Shown: positions 48,937-59,377, numbered from the stretch's first letter. The stretch is DNA of 64,000 nt from Massilia phyllostachyos (GCF_021044825.1 NZ_JAJNOC010000006.1:248001-312000); one strand, 5' to 3'. The notes: generated by a model not told the origin, from the sequence alone. Translations and numbers: made by a program.

Positions 48937-49842
48937 TCAACGCAGGGCGACGTTGGTCTGGTAGGCCGGCAGCCGAGCGACGGTGGTGCCCTTGGCGCGC
49001 GCATACACCGGCAGCAGCAGGTTCATGTGCGCATTCATGTCGGCGATGCGGGATTCGCCACCCGGGTGGGTCGAGAGCAGCTCGATCGGCGCGCGCTTGT
49101 TCAGGGCGGCCATCTTGCGCCACAGGACGACGCCGGCGCGCGGGTCGTAGCCGGCGCGGGCGGCGATGTCGAGGCCGACCAGGTCGGCTTCGCGTTCGTC
49201 GTCGCGCGAGAACTTCAAGCCATAGAGCTGGGCGCCGTAACTGGCGAGCATGTCGGAGAAACTCGGGTCGACCCCGAAGATCGCGGACGCCGCAAAGCCG
49301 CCCAGGCGGGCCAGTCCGTTGGTCACCGTTTGCTTGGCCATTTTTTCGCGGCTGTGCTCACGCAGTGCGTGGGAAATCTCGTGGCCCATCACGGCCGCGA
49401 CTTCGTCGTCTGTCAGCTTCAGCGAGGTCAGGATGCCGGTAAAGAAACCGATGCGTCCGCCCGGCATGCAGAATGCGTTCACGTCCTTCGAATCGATGAC
49501 GTTGACTTGCCACTGCCACTGGCTCGCATCCTTGTTCCAGCGCGATGCATGCGGAATGATGCGCTTGGCGATGGCGCGCAGGCGCTGCACTTCCGGGTGC
49601 GAGGGCGGCAGCAGCACGCCCCTCTGCTGCGCCTGGCTCATCATCTGCGTGTACTGCTGCGCCGCCGCTTCGTTGATCGTTTCCGCTGGAACATACTTGG
49701 TCAGGCGCGACAGCGGCCGCACCGCGATGCCATCCTGCACCGTGGCATTGCGGCTGTCCTGCGCCGCCGCCATGCCGGCATGCCCGGCGCCGAGCACGGC
49801 AAACATCGACACACAGGCGGCCAGATGCTTCAGTTTTCTCAT
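48937..49842 (-). CDS. M48-family zinc metalloprotease, exported
   Basis: A 301-residue protein with a signal peptide (HLAACVSMFAVLGAGHAGMA). The zinc motif is MGHEISHALREHS near residue 154, with DEREADLVGLDIAARAGYDP supplying the third ligand. It resembles periplasmic M48 enzymes such as LoiP/BepA without the TPR part; an envelope quality-control role is inferred. No gap separates it from the pseudouridine synthase gene downstream. Confidence 0.92.
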   Translation of the reverse strand: MRKLKHLAACVSMFAVLGAGHAGMAAAQDSRNATVQDGIAVRPLSRLTKYVPAETINEAAAQQYTQMMSQAQQRGVLLPPSHPEVQRLRAIAKRIIPHASRWNKDASQWQWQVNVIDSKDVNAFCMPGGRIGFFTGILTSLKLTDDEVAAVMGHEISHALREHSREKMAKQTVTNGLARLGGFAASAIFGVDPSFSDMLASYGAQLYGLKFSRDDEREADLVGLDIAARAGYDPRAGVVLWRKMAALNKRAPIELLSTHPGGESRIADMNAHMNLLLPVYARAKGTTVARLPAYQTNVALR

Positions 49843-49924
49843 TTTCTCACCCTCGAACGGTTCTCGACAGCGTGACTATCGCGGATGGCGAGCAGCTCGA
49901 CAAGCCGCCACCGCACATAAGCAC

Positions 49925-50542
49925 TCACTCGACCACGCCCGCCTTCTTGCGTAAACGAAACACCGCCAAGCTGCCGCGCAGGTTCGGCAGGAAGGTCACC
50001 ACCTTGCCCTCCGCCAGCGCCACATACTCCAGCACCTCCAGCCCGCACTTCTCCGCCAGGTCCTTGAAGTCGTGGATGGTCGCGTAGCGCACGTTGGGCG
50101 TATCGAACCACTGGTAAGGCAGCGAGCGCGAGACCGGCATGCGGCCGCGGATCAGGGCCACGCGGTGCGGCCAGTAGGCGAAGTTGGGGAAGGACACGAT
50201 CGCTTCCTGCCCCACGCGCACGATGTCGCGCAGGCGCGCCTCGACGTGCTGCATCATCTGCAGCGAGGACAGGCACAGCACCATGTCGAAGGCGTTGTCG
50301 CGGAACAGGTCGAGTCCCTGTTCCATATCGTGCTGGATCACGCTGATGCCGCGCCGGGTGCTTTCCAGCACCTTGTCGTCGGCGATCTCGACGCCGTAGC
50401 CGCTGCAGTTTTTTCCCAGTTCCAGGTAGCGCAGCATGGCGCCGTCGCCGCAGCCGACGTCCAGCACGTGCGAGCCTTCGCGCACCCAGTGGGCGATGAA
50501 GGCCAGGTCAGGCCGCAGGGAGTTCAGGTCGTCGAAATTCAT
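49925..50542 (-). CDS. metW: methionine biosynthesis protein MetW
   Basis: A 205-residue methyltransferase-like protein starting [19 protein letters not shown], with SAM-fold motif [15 protein letters not shown] and [10 protein letters not shown]. MetW partners MetX in many proteobacteria. Its start overlaps the metX stop by four bases, which supports joint function. Confidence 0.95.
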   Translation of the reverse strand: MNFDDLNSLRPDLAFIAHWVREGSHVLDVGCGDGAMLRYLELGKNCSGYGVEIADDKVLESTRRGISVIQHDMEQGLDLFRDNAFDMVLCLSSLQMMQHVEARLRDIVRVGQEAIVSFPNFAYWPHRVALIRGRMPVSRSLPYQWFDTPNVRYATIHDFKDLAEKCGLEVLEYVALAEGKVVTFLPNLRGSLAVFRLRKKAGVVE

Positions 50543-51702
50543 GCGGCCTCCCCTGCCAGCTCGGTTGCCAACTCCTGTGCAATCCGGTCGTAATACGCGC
50601 GCACCACGCCCAGGTAGCGCGGATCTTCCAGCAGGAAGGCGTCGTGCCCGTGCGGCGCGTCGATCTCGGCGTAGCTGACCTTGCGGCGGTTCGAGATCAG
50701 GGCTTCCACGATCTCGCGGCTGCGCTCCGGCGAGAAGCGCCAGTCGGTGGTGAAGGAGGCGATCAGGAACTGCGCGCGGGTCCCTTCAAGGGCCTTGGTC
50801 AGGTCGCCGCCATGCGCGCGCGCCGGGTCGAAATAGTCGAGCGCCTTGGTGATCAACAAGTAGGTATTCGCGTCGAAGTATTCCGAGAACTTGTCGCCCT
50901 GGTAGCGCAGGTAGGATTCGATCTCGAAGTCGACGCCGAAGTCGAAGGCGTAGTCGTTGGTCTCGGCTTCGTTGCGCAGCTTGCGTCCGAATTTCTCGGC
51001 CATGTCGTCGTTCGACAAATACGTGATGTGGCCGACCATGCGCGCCACCTTCAGGCCGTTCTTCGGCACCACGCCGTGTTCGTAGAAGTCGCCGCCGTGG
51101 TAGTCCGGATCGGTCAGGATGGCCTGGCGTGCGACGTCGTTGAAGGCGATGTTCTGGGCCGAGAGCTTCGGCGTCGAGGCGATCACGATGCAGTGGCGCA
51201 GGCGTTCCGGGAACATGATGCTCCAGGAGAGCGCCTGCATGCCGCCCAGCGAGCCGCCCATCACGGCGGCGAAACAGTCGATGCCGAGACGGTCGGCCAG
51301 CCGCGCCTGGGCAGCCACCCAGTCTTCCACGGTCAGCAGCGGAAACGCCGCGCCATACGGCTTGCCGGTGGCCGGATTGGTGTGCATCGGCCCGGTCGAG
51401 CCGAAGCAGGAGCCGAGGTTGTTCACGCCGATGACGAAGAAGCGGTTGGTGTCGACCGGCTTGCCCGGGCCGACCATATTGTCCCACCAGCCCGCGCTCT
51501 TCGGCTTGTCGGCATAGGTGCCGGCCACGTGGTGCGAGGCGTTCAGGGCGTGGCAGATCAGGACCGCGTTCGATTTGTCCGCGTTCAGGGTGCCGTAGGT
51601 TTCATACATCAGTGTGTAGTCGCCGATGCTGGCGCCGCTTTGCAGGCGCAGCGGCTCGGCGAAGTGCATCGCCTGCGGTGTGACTGTTCCGATCGATCCC
51701 AT
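50539..51702 (-). CDS. metX: homoserine O-acyltransferase
   Basis: A 387-residue alpha/beta-fold acyltransferase. The nucleophile elbow is [12 protein letters not shown] (Ser near residue 148), LNASHHVAG is the oxyanion region, and [11 protein letters not shown] holds the catalytic His. MetX enzymes use acetyl- or succinyl-CoA; many MetW-linked proteobacterial members are succinyltransferases, so the acyl donor is left open. First committed step from homoserine to methionine. Confidence 0.94.
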   Translation of the reverse strand: MGSIGTVTPQAMHFAEPLRLQSGASIGDYTLMYETYGTLNADKSNAVLICHALNASHHVAGTYADKPKSAGWWDNMVGPGKPVDTNRFFVIGVNNLGSCFGSTGPMHTNPATGKPYGAAFPLLTVEDWVAAQARLADRLGIDCFAAVMGGSLGGMQALSWSIMFPERLRHCIVIASTPKLSAQNIAFNDVARQAILTDPDYHGGDFYEHGVVPKNGLKVARMVGHITYLSNDDMAEKFGRKLRNEAETNDYAFDFGVDFEIESYLRYQGDKFSEYFDANTYLLITKALDYFDPARAHGGDLTKALEGTRAQFLIASFTTDWRFSPERSREIVEALISNRRKVSYAEIDAPHGHDAFLLEDPRYLGVVRAYYDRIAQELATELAGEAA

Positions 51703-51731
51703 GGATGGTGTTCGTGTAGTACGTGTAATGG

Positions 51732-51750
51732 CGGCAGCGCGCGGCTGCCG
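51732..51750 (-). terminator. GC hairpin between ptsI and metX
   Basis: CGGCAGC (51732-51738) pairs with GCTGCCG (51744-51750) around GCGCG, seven bases after the ptsI stop. No T tract follows, so termination strength is uncertain. Confidence 0.4.
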
Positions 51751-51756
51751 GGTAAA

Positions 51757-53511
51757 TCAGAGGGACTGCAGCTGTTCCACCGCGGTGGCGATCTCGTTCG
51801 GCTCGAACGAGCGCAGGATGCGGCGCGTGCGGCTGGTGATGGCGGCCAGGTCGCTGTTCAGGATTTCCTGCTTCACCGCCAGCAGCTGCGCCGGATGCAT
51901 CGAGAATTCGCGCAGGCCCATGCCGAGCAGCAGGCGGGTCAGCTTGACGTCGCCCGCCATCTCGCCGCACACGGCGACGTCCAGGCCGGCCTTCTGGCCG
52001 ACCGCGATGGTCTGGGCGATCAGCATCAGGACCGCCGGATGCAGCGGATTGTACAGGTGCGCCACTTCGTAGTCGACCCGGTCGATCGCCAGCGTGTACT
52101 GGATCAGGTCATTGGTGCCGATCGACAGGAAGTCCATGCGCTTGACGAACATGGGCAGCGCCAGCGCGGCGGCCGGGATCTCGATCATGGCGCCGACTTC
52201 CACCGCCTCGTCGTACTTGACGCCCTCGTCGCGCAATTGAAGCTTGGCCTGCTCGATCATGGACAGGGTCTGGTCGATCTCGAAGGCGTGCGCCAGCATC
52301 GGGATCAGGATCCGCACCTTGCCGAAGCTTGATGCGCGCAGGATCGCGCGCAGCTGGGTCAGGAACAGCTGCGGCTCGGCCAGGCAGTAGCGGATCGCGC
52401 GCAGGCCCAGCGCGGGGTTGAGCGCGGTGTGCTCGGTGGTGTCGAGCGGCTTGTCGGCGCCGACGTCCAGCGTGCGGATCGTCACCGGGCGGCCCTTCAT
52501 CGCCACCACCGCCTTGCGGTACTGCTCGAACTGCTCGTCCTCGCCCGGCACCTTCAGCACGGTGGCGCCGCGGCCCATGAACAGGAATTCGGAACGGAAC
52601 AGGCCCACGCCGTTGGCGCCGGCGTCGAGCGCGGCCGGGCAGTCGTCGGGCAGCTCGATATTGGCCAGCAGCGTGATCGCGGTGCCGTCTTTTGTTACCG
52701 CCGGGGTCTTCTTGAGCTTCAGCAGGCGCTTGCGCGCCTTGGTCATCGCGGCCTGGCGCGCGCGGTACTGTTCCAGCACCAGCTGGCTCGGATTGCAGAT
52801 CACCACGCCGGCGTCGCCGTCGATGATGACCCAGTCGTCCTGCTCGATCAGGCGCGACGCCTGGCTCATGCCGACCGCCGCCGGGATGTCGAGCGAACGC
52901 GCGACGATGGCCGTGTGCGAGTTCTGGCCGCCGACGTCGGTGACGAAGCCGGCGAAGGAGCGGTCGCGGAAGGCCAGCATGTCGGCCGGCGAGATGTCGT
53001 GGGCCACCACGATCATCGAAGGCAGCGCCTGCTCGCCGTCGGCCGCCACCGGGGCGATGGCGAGCGCGGTGCCCATCAGGACCTTCAATACGCGCTCGGC
53101 GACCTGCTGGATGTCGTGCTTGCGCTCGCGCAGGTACTCGTCCTCGATCTCGTCGAACTGGGCCGAGAGCTCGTCGATCTGGGTCACCAGCGCCCATTCG
53201 GCGTTGTAGTGGCGCGAGCGGATGATGTCGAGCGGCGCTTCCGAGATCATCGGGTCCGACAGGATCAGGGCGTGCACGTCGATGAAGGCGCCCAGTTCGG
53301 TCGGGGCGTCCTTGGGCAGCTCGGTCCACAGGGCCTGGAGGCCGCGGTGCACTTCGGCGATCGCGTGCTGCAGGCGCTTCACTTCCGCCTCGACCTGCTC
53401 TTCCGGGACCAGGTAGTGCTTGACGTCGAGGGCGGCCGGCGTGAGCAGGTGGGCGCGGCCGATCGAGATGCCGCGCGAAACCGGAATGCCGTGGAGCGTG
53501 AACGATGCCAT
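51757..53511 (-). CDS. ptsI: PTS enzyme I
   Basis: A 584-residue phosphoenolpyruvate-protein phosphotransferase. The phospho-His is His199 in GGQNSHTAIVARS, and the C-terminal PEP-binding barrel has GLFRSEFLFM and SIGTNDLIQYTLA. It transfers phosphate from PEP to HPr. The ATG at 53511 gives the family N-terminus MASFTLHGIPVSRG. Only EI, HPr and one EIIA are encoded here. Confidence 0.96.
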   Translation of the reverse strand: MASFTLHGIPVSRGISIGRAHLLTPAALDVKHYLVPEEQVEAEVKRLQHAIAEVHRGLQALWTELPKDAPTELGAFIDVHALILSDPMISEAPLDIIRSRHYNAEWALVTQIDELSAQFDEIEDEYLRERKHDIQQVAERVLKVLMGTALAIAPVAADGEQALPSMIVVAHDISPADMLAFRDRSFAGFVTDVGGQNSHTAIVARSLDIPAAVGMSQASRLIEQDDWVIIDGDAGVVICNPSQLVLEQYRARQAAMTKARKRLLKLKKTPAVTKDGTAITLLANIELPDDCPAALDAGANGVGLFRSEFLFMGRGATVLKVPGEDEQFEQYRKAVVAMKGRPVTIRTLDVGADKPLDTTEHTALNPALGLRAIRYCLAEPQLFLTQLRAILRASSFGKVRILIPMLAHAFEIDQTLSMIEQAKLQLRDEGVKYDEAVEVGAMIEIPAAALALPMFVKRMDFLSIGTNDLIQYTLAIDRVDYEVAHLYNPLHPAVLMLIAQTIAVGQKAGLDVAVCGEMAGDVKLTRLLLGMGLREFSMHPAQLLAVKQEILNSDLAAITSRTRRILRSFEPNEIATAVEQLQSL

Positions 53512-53552
53512 GGAGGGTCCCGTGTGGCGAGGGGTGGCCGCTTCGCGCGGCA

Positions 53553-53822
53553 TTACTCGCCTTCGCCGAACTTGTCGTTGACCAGGCCCGCCAGCGCGGC
53601 GATGCATGCTTCTTCGTCCTCGCCGTCGGCTTCGAGCAGCACCTTGGCGCCCTTGCCGGCGGCAAGCATCATGACGCCCATGATCGACTTGGCATTGATG
53701 CGGCGGCCGTTGCGGGTGAGCCAGACGTCGCTCTTGAACCTGGCGGCCAGTTGGGTGAATTTGGCGGAGGCGCGGGCGTGGAGGCCCAGTTTGTTGATGA
53801 TTTCGAGTTCTTGTTGAATCAT
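53553..53822 (-). CDS. ptsH: HPr phosphocarrier protein
   Basis: An 89-residue HPr. His15 in NKLGLHARAS takes phosphate from EI, and Ser46 in NAKSIMGVM is the regulatory site of HPr kinase where that exists. Lies between the EIIA gene and ptsI on the same strand. Confidence 0.95.
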   Translation of the reverse strand: MIQQELEIINKLGLHARASAKFTQLAARFKSDVWLTRNGRRINAKSIMGVMMLAAGKGAKVLLEADGEDEEACIAALAGLVNDKFGEGE

Positions 53823-53868
53823 ATTGTCGTTGTATTAACCCGTGGCCAAATAAATAATATAAATCGTT

Positions 53869-54276
53869 TCAACTCGATCCGACACGGATCCGGTTATCGA
53901 CCCGCACGGCGCCGTTCTGGGCGCCGGCGAGGGCCATCTCGACCACCACGTCGAGGGTGTCGCGGCGATAGGTGATCGCGCGCAGCAGCATCGGCAGGCT
54001 GATGCCGGCGATGATTTCCACATGGCCGGCGTCGTGCAGCGAATTGCAGCAGTTCGAGGGCGTGCCGCCCTTGATGTCGGTGATCACCAGCACGCCGTCG
54101 CCTTCGTCCAGGCGCGCGATCGCTTCCTTGGCCAGGCAGTTCACCTGCGCCAGGTCCTGGTCGGCGGTCACGTCGATCGCCTCGAAACGCTCGGTCGGGC
54201 CACGGAATACGTGGGCGACCGCGGAAATGAATGCCTGGCCCAGCGGTGCGTGGGTCATCAGCAGGATGCCTACCAT
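53869..54276 (-). CDS. PTS EIIA component (mannose/fructose-family)
   Basis: A 135-residue EIIA of the mannose (ManX) fold, with phospho-acceptor His9 in GILLMTHAPLGQA and DIKGGTPSNC further on. No EIIB, EIIC or EIID gene is near. In related Betaproteobacteria this EIIA-HPr-EI set is thought to be regulatory rather than a transporter. It starts five bases after the gshB stop. Confidence 0.92.
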   Translation of the reverse strand: MVGILLMTHAPLGQAFISAVAHVFRGPTERFEAIDVTADQDLAQVNCLAKEAIARLDEGDGVLVITDIKGGTPSNCCNSLHDAGHVEIIAGISLPMLLRAITYRRDTLDVVVEMALAGAQNGAVRVDNRIRVGSS

Positions 54277-54280
54277 GTCG

Positions 54281-55228
54281 TTACTTCTCTTTTGCTTTCA
54301 ATTCGACCGCGTCGATGAACATCGCGGCCACGTCGAATCCGGTCTGGTCGGCGATCTCCTGGAAGCAAGTCGGGCTAGTAACATTTACTTCCGTCAAGAA
54401 ATCGCCAATCACATCCAATCCTACCAGCAACAGGCCACGGGCCGCCAGTTCCGGGCCGATCGCCTCGGCAATCGCCCGCTCGCGTTCGGTGATCGGCATG
54501 GCGACACCCTTGCCGCCGGCCGCCAGGTTGCCGCGCACTTCATTGCCCTGCGGGATGCGGGCCAGGGTGAATGGCACTGGTACACCATTGATCACCAGCA
54601 CACGCTTGTCGCCCTCCTTGATCGCTGGGATATATTTCTGGGCCATGATGGTCTGGGTGCCGTTCACGCTCAGCGACTCGATCACCGAGCCCAGGTTCAT
54701 GCCGTCGTCCTTGACCCGGAAGATGCCGGCGCCGCCCATGCCGTCGAGCGGCTTGAAGATCACGTCGCCGTGCTTCTCGTGGAAGGCGCGCAGGCGCGCC
54801 GGATTCGAGGACACCAGCGTCGGCGAGGTGTACTGGCTGAACTGGCCAATGGTCAGTTTCTCGTTATGGTCGCGGATCGCGCCGGCGCGGTTGAACACGC
54901 GCGCCCCCTGGCGCTCGGCCAGTTCCAGCAGATAGGTGCCGTAGACATATTCCATGTCAAACGGCGGGTCCTTGCGCTCGATGATGGCGTCGAACACGTT
55001 CAGCTCCACGATTTCCGGCGCCTCGGCGCGGTACCAAGGGTCGTTCTCGCCGGTCAGGTGGATGCGGGTGACTTCGGCGGTGACGACGCCCTCTTCCAGC
55101 ACCATGTCGCGCTGCTCGAAGGCATACACGGCATGGCCGCGCTTCGCCGCTTCGCGCATCATCGCGAAGGTCGAATCCTTGTAGATCTTGAAGGTGGAGA
55201 TCGGGTCGGCGAGGAAGGCGATTTTCAT
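54281..55228 (-). CDS. gshB: glutathione synthetase
   Basis: A 315-residue ATP-grasp ligase that joins glycine to gamma-glutamylcysteine. The opening MKIAFLADPISTFKIYKDST, the ATP site KPLDGMGGAGIFRV and VGLDVIGDFLTEVNVTSPT are standard. Upstream gshA is on the same strand but separated by an opposite-strand DUF4272 gene. Confidence 0.97.
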   Translation of the reverse strand: MKIAFLADPISTFKIYKDSTFAMMREAAKRGHAVYAFEQRDMVLEEGVVTAEVTRIHLTGENDPWYRAEAPEIVELNVFDAIIERKDPPFDMEYVYGTYLLELAERQGARVFNRAGAIRDHNEKLTIGQFSQYTSPTLVSSNPARLRAFHEKHGDVIFKPLDGMGGAGIFRVKDDGMNLGSVIESLSVNGTQTIMAQKYIPAIKEGDKRVLVINGVPVPFTLARIPQGNEVRGNLAAGGKGVAMPITERERAIAEAIGPELAARGLLLVGLDVIGDFLTEVNVTSPTCFQEIADQTGFDVAAMFIDAVELKAKEK

Positions 55229-55365
55229 GGGCGGTCCAAAGCAGGGAATGCCTTGATTTTAGCCGGAAACGTGAAATCTCGCGGACCGCGGCCCCGTTTG
55301 CAGGGGGGTGGGCGCTCGCTCGCATTCGATGCTACTGTCCGGTCATACCATCCAGGGAGGCACAC

Positions 55366-56013
55366 ATGACGCCGGAAGCGCGCCGGGAAGCGAACGAAAA
55401 GCTGTTGCAGGAGCATGGGATTCCGATCAACCCGCACCTGCCGATGATCGAGGACGGCGACGCCGTCACCTTGCGCAGCGAAGAGGAACTGTGGGGCCGG
55501 CTGGTGGCGCTGTGGGGCGTGGTCGGCACCGCGATGATGCGCGAGAACGCCTGGTTCAAGGAGTATTTCACCCCGCCCGAGCGGCGCGCCCTGCTCTCGA
55601 ACGACGAAGCGGCCTTCCTGTTCAACGACGAACCGGACGAGCAGGACCGGATCCAGTTTTCCTGGCGCCTGGAAGCGCTGATGTTCCTGGCCTGGTGCGC
55701 CGGGCTGGTGGACGACCCCGGCCTGCCCTCGGAACCTTCGAGCGCGGAAGACATCCTGCCGCTGTATCCGCACGACCTGGGCGACGCCGTGATGCTGCGC
55801 GAGGCGATCCGGGTGCGGCCGAAGGAGGAAATCCTCGACTGGGCCGACCGGCTCTACCGCCTGCACTGGGCGGTGCGCGAAGCCCACCTGAAGCGCGAGG
55901 CGCCGCCGCCCGGCCTGAACCCGGGCATGGTGCTCGAATGGCACCACGCCGTGAACTGGATGACCCGCTACGGCGACGAGGACGACTGGGACGCCGTCGG
56001 CACCGATACCTGA
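55366..56013 (+). CDS. DUF4272 family protein
   Basis: A 215-residue cytoplasmic protein with the DUF4272 pattern: RREANEKLLQEHGIPINPHL at the start, then FSWRLEALMFLAWCAGLVDD, ILDWADRLYRLHWAVREA and the ending VLEWHHAVNWMTRY. Function unknown. It lies on the opposite strand between gshA and gshB and ends three bases from the gshA stop. Confidence 0.82.
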   Translation: MTPEARREANEKLLQEHGIPINPHLPMIEDGDAVTLRSEEELWGRLVALWGVVGTAMMRENAWFKEYFTPPERRALLSNDEAAFLFNDEPDEQDRIQFSWRLEALMFLAWCAGLVDDPGLPSEPSSAEDILPLYPHDLGDAVMLREAIRVRPKEEILDWADRLYRLHWAVREAHLKREAPPPGLNPGMVLEWHHAVNWMTRYGDEDDWDAVGTDT

Positions 56014-56016
56014 GGC

Positions 56017-57318
56017 TTAATACACCTCCGGGTTCGGGTCGGTACGCTCCATCTCGAGCGAGGCCGCGAGCAGGCCCAGGCGCGCCACCACGCCGTAGAC
56101 GTAGAAGCGGTTCGGCGCCGCCGTGCCCGGCTTGGCCTTCAGGTCCGGAACCGCGTGCTGCTGTGCAAAAGCCAGCGGCACGTACTGGGAACCCGGCGCG
56201 TTCAGGTTCTGGTCGATGCCGCGCTCGGCATGCACGCGGTAGAAGCCGCCCACCACGTAGCGGTCGATCATGTACACCACCGGCTCGGCCACCGCGTCGT
56301 TGATGTTTTCAAAAGTAGGCACGCCTTCCTGCACGATCATGTCGGTGACGGCGACGCCATCCTTGATGACCGTCATTTTGGCGCGCTGGGCGCGGCTCAG
56401 GTCCTTCACCTCGCTGGCGTCCTTGACGCTCAATACGCCCATGCCGTAGGTGCCGGCGTCCGGTTTCACGATCACGAAGGGCTTCTGCTCCTTCATGCCG
56501 TATTCCTTGTATTTCTTCTTGATCTTCGAGAGCAGCGCCGAGACCGCGTCCGCCAGCTGCTCGGTGCCCACGTCTTCCTGCAGGTCGACCTCGCCCACCT
56601 TGCTGTGCAGCGGATTGACCAGCCATGGGTCGATTTCGATCAGCTTGCCGAACTTCTTCGCCACCTCGTCGAAGGCCTTCAGGTGGTTGCTCTTGCGGCG
56701 CAGCGCCCAGCCGGCGTGGACCGGCGGCAGCAGCGACTGCTCGTGGATGTTTTCCAGGATCGAGGGGATGCCTGCGCTCAAGTCATTGTTCAGCAGGATG
56801 GTGCAGGGGTCGAAGTCGGCCAGGCCGACGCGGCGGCCGTTCGGCGAGCGCACCAGCGGCTCGACCACCAGCATGTTACCGTCAGGCAGCGCCAGCGGCG
56901 TCGGCTGGGTGACGTCCGGCGACAGCGAACCCAGGCGCACGTGCAGGCCGGTCTGGCGGAAGATCTGCATCAGGCGCGCCACGTTCTGCAGGTACATCGG
57001 GTTGCGCGTGTGGGTTTCCGGAATCATCAGGAGGTTGCGCGCATCCGGGCAATACTTGTCGATCGCCGCCATCGCCGCCTGCACCGCCAGCGGCAGCATC
57101 TCGGTCGACAGGTTGTTGAAACCGCCCGGGAACAGGTTGGTATCCACCGGCGCCAGCTTGTATCCGGCATTCCTCAAGTCCACCGAGCAATAAAACGGCG
57201 GCGTATGCTCCTGCCACTCGAGCCGGAACCAGCGCTCGATCGCGGGCGTGGCTTCGAGGATTTTCTTTTCGAGGTCGAGAAGAGGACCGGTCAGGGCGGT
57301 GGCGAGGTGCGGAACCAT
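56017..57318 (-). CDS. gshA: glutamate-cysteine ligase (betaproteobacterial type)
   Basis: A 433-residue enzyme of the group first described in Acidithiobacillus (TIGR02049), not homologous in layout to E. coli GshA. It opens MVPHLATALTGPLLDLEKK and contains FVIVKPDAGTYGMGVLS as an ATP-grasp-like glycine-rich segment. It makes gamma-glutamylcysteine for GshB. About 290 bases with a REP doublet separate it from amtB. Confidence 0.93.
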   Translation of the reverse strand: MVPHLATALTGPLLDLEKKILEATPAIERWFRLEWQEHTPPFYCSVDLRNAGYKLAPVDTNLFPGGFNNLSTEMLPLAVQAAMAAIDKYCPDARNLLMIPETHTRNPMYLQNVARLMQIFRQTGLHVRLGSLSPDVTQPTPLALPDGNMLVVEPLVRSPNGRRVGLADFDPCTILLNNDLSAGIPSILENIHEQSLLPPVHAGWALRRKSNHLKAFDEVAKKFGKLIEIDPWLVNPLHSKVGEVDLQEDVGTEQLADAVSALLSKIKKKYKEYGMKEQKPFVIVKPDAGTYGMGVLSVKDASEVKDLSRAQRAKMTVIKDGVAVTDMIVQEGVPTFENINDAVAEPVVYMIDRYVVGGFYRVHAERGIDQNLNAPGSQYVPLAFAQQHAVPDLKAKPGTAAPNRFYVYGVVARLGLLAASLEMERTDPNPEVY

Positions 57319-57474
57319 GGGGTGGACGTCCTAGTGATGGCTTGTTTGAATTATATCGTCGCGCATAGGTGGGGACGATGTTGCCATTTTAAAGACGAAT
57401 GATCGAGACTGGCGCAAAAGGCTGGTCGAAACGCCCGCCGATATTCATTGCTATTCTTTTGCTACCCTAAAAAC

Positions 57475-57562
57475 CGTCATCCCGGCGAAGGCCGGGATCC
57501 AATTTTGCATGCGTATCGATAACGCTGGCAGAACTTGGATCCCGGCCTGCGCCGGGATGACG
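57475..57562. repeat. inverted REP doublet between gshA and amtB
   Basis: CGTCATCCCGGC...GCCGGGATCC (57475-57500) and, 35 bases later, GGATCCCGGC...GCCGGGATGACG (57537-57562). Each half forms its own hairpin, and the whole is an inverted pair. It is the only content of note in the 287-bp gap. Confidence 0.8.
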
Positions 57563-57604
57563 TGCTACTTGAGGCTCAGAGAATCAAGCCGGTTGTTATT
57601 CAAA

Positions 57605-59008
57605 TCACGAGTGGTAAGCCGACTCGCCATGGCTGGTAATGTCCAGCCCCTCGCGCTCCTGCTCCACCGGCACGCGCAGCCCGATCACCACGTCCACCAG
57701 CTTGAACGCCACGAACGCCACGACAGCCGACCACACGATGGTGATGCCCACCGCCTGCGCCTGCACCCACACCTGGCCGGCGATCGAGTAATCCGGCGAA
57801 CCTTTATTCGCGATGTAGTCCCAGATGCCCTGCCCGCCCAGTTGCGGCGAAGCGAACACGCCGGTCAGCAGCGCGCCCAGGATGCCGCCCACGCCATGGA
57901 CGCCGAACACGTCGAGCGAGTCGTCGGCGCCCAGCAGGCGCTTCAGGCCGGTCACGCCCCACAGGCAGACCACGCCGGCCAGCAGGCCGATGACCAGGCC
58001 GCCCATCGGGCCGACGAAGCCGGCCGCCGGGGTGATCGCCACCAGGCCCGAGACCGCGCCCGACACCGCGCCCAGCAGCGACGGCTTGCGCTTGAAGATC
58101 CACTCGCCGAACATCCACGACACGGCCGAGGCGGCGGTCGCCAGCAGGGTGTTGATGAAGGCCAGGGCCGCCACGTCGCCCGCTTCCAGCGCCGAGCCGG
58201 CGTTGAAGCCGAACCAGCCGACCCACAGCAGCGAAGCGCCGATCATGGTCATCGTCAGGGAGTGCGGGGCCATCGATTCACGGCCCAGGCCGGTACGCTT
58301 GCCGATCACGTAGGCGCCGACCAGGCCGGCCACCGCCGCATTGATGTGCACCACGGTGCCGCCCGCGAAGTCGAGCGCGCCCTTCTGCCACAGGAAGCCG
58401 GCGTCGGCGGTGACCTTGGCCAGCGAGGCGGCATCCAGGATCGCGTCCGGGCCGGCCCAGAACCAGACCATGTGGGCCACCGGCAGGTAGCCGAAGGTGA
58501 ACCAGATCACCATGAAGGCCAGCACCGCCGAGAAGCGCACGCGCTCGGCGAACGCGCCGACGATCAGGCCGCAGGTGATGGCCGCGAAGGTGCCCTGGAA
58601 GGCCACAAAAATGAACTCGGGGATCATCGTCTCCTTGCTGAAGGTCGCGGCCTGGCTGAAGGTGCCGGCGGCGGCGTCGTAGATGCCGTTCAGGAAGGCG
58701 CGGTCGAAGCCGCCGATGAAGGCGGTGCCCCCTTGGGTGAAGGCCAGCGAATAGCCGTACAGGCACCACAGCACGATGATCAGGGAGAACACCATGAACA
58801 CCTGCATCAGCACCGACAGCATGTTCTTGGCGCGCACCAGGCCGCCGTAGAACAGGGCCAGGCCCGGGATGGCCATCATGATGACGAGCAGGGTCGCCAC
58901 GAACATCCAGGCGGTGTCGCCCTTGTTGATGCTCGGAGCGGCCAGGGCCGGCAGCGCCAGGCTGGCGCAAGCGACGCCGGCCAGGATTTTGGTAAGGGTG
59001 GATTTCAT
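57605..59008 (-). CDS. amtB: ammonium transporter AmtB
   Basis: A 467-residue ammonium channel with a cleaved signal peptide (ILAGVACASLALPALA) and eleven expected membrane helices. Conserved segments include GDTAWMFVATLLVIMM, PGLALFYGGLVRAKN, GGTVVHINAAVAGLVGA (pore His) and DVFGVHGVGGILGALL (second His). Downstream of glnK by ten bases, so GlnK can gate it. Confidence 0.97.
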   Translation of the reverse strand: MKSTLTKILAGVACASLALPALAAPSINKGDTAWMFVATLLVIMMAIPGLALFYGGLVRAKNMLSVLMQVFMVFSLIIVLWCLYGYSLAFTQGGTAFIGGFDRAFLNGIYDAAAGTFSQAATFSKETMIPEFIFVAFQGTFAAITCGLIVGAFAERVRFSAVLAFMVIWFTFGYLPVAHMVWFWAGPDAILDAASLAKVTADAGFLWQKGALDFAGGTVVHINAAVAGLVGAYVIGKRTGLGRESMAPHSLTMTMIGASLLWVGWFGFNAGSALEAGDVAALAFINTLLATAASAVSWMFGEWIFKRKPSLLGAVSGAVSGLVAITPAAGFVGPMGGLVIGLLAGVVCLWGVTGLKRLLGADDSLDVFGVHGVGGILGALLTGVFASPQLGGQGIWDYIANKGSPDYSIAGQVWVQAQAVGITIVWSAVVAFVAFKLVDVVIGLRVPVEQEREGLDITSHGESAYHS

Positions 59009-59018
59009 CGGGTTCCTC

Positions 59019-59369
<351 letters not shown>

Positions 59370-59377
59370 TTAAACGA

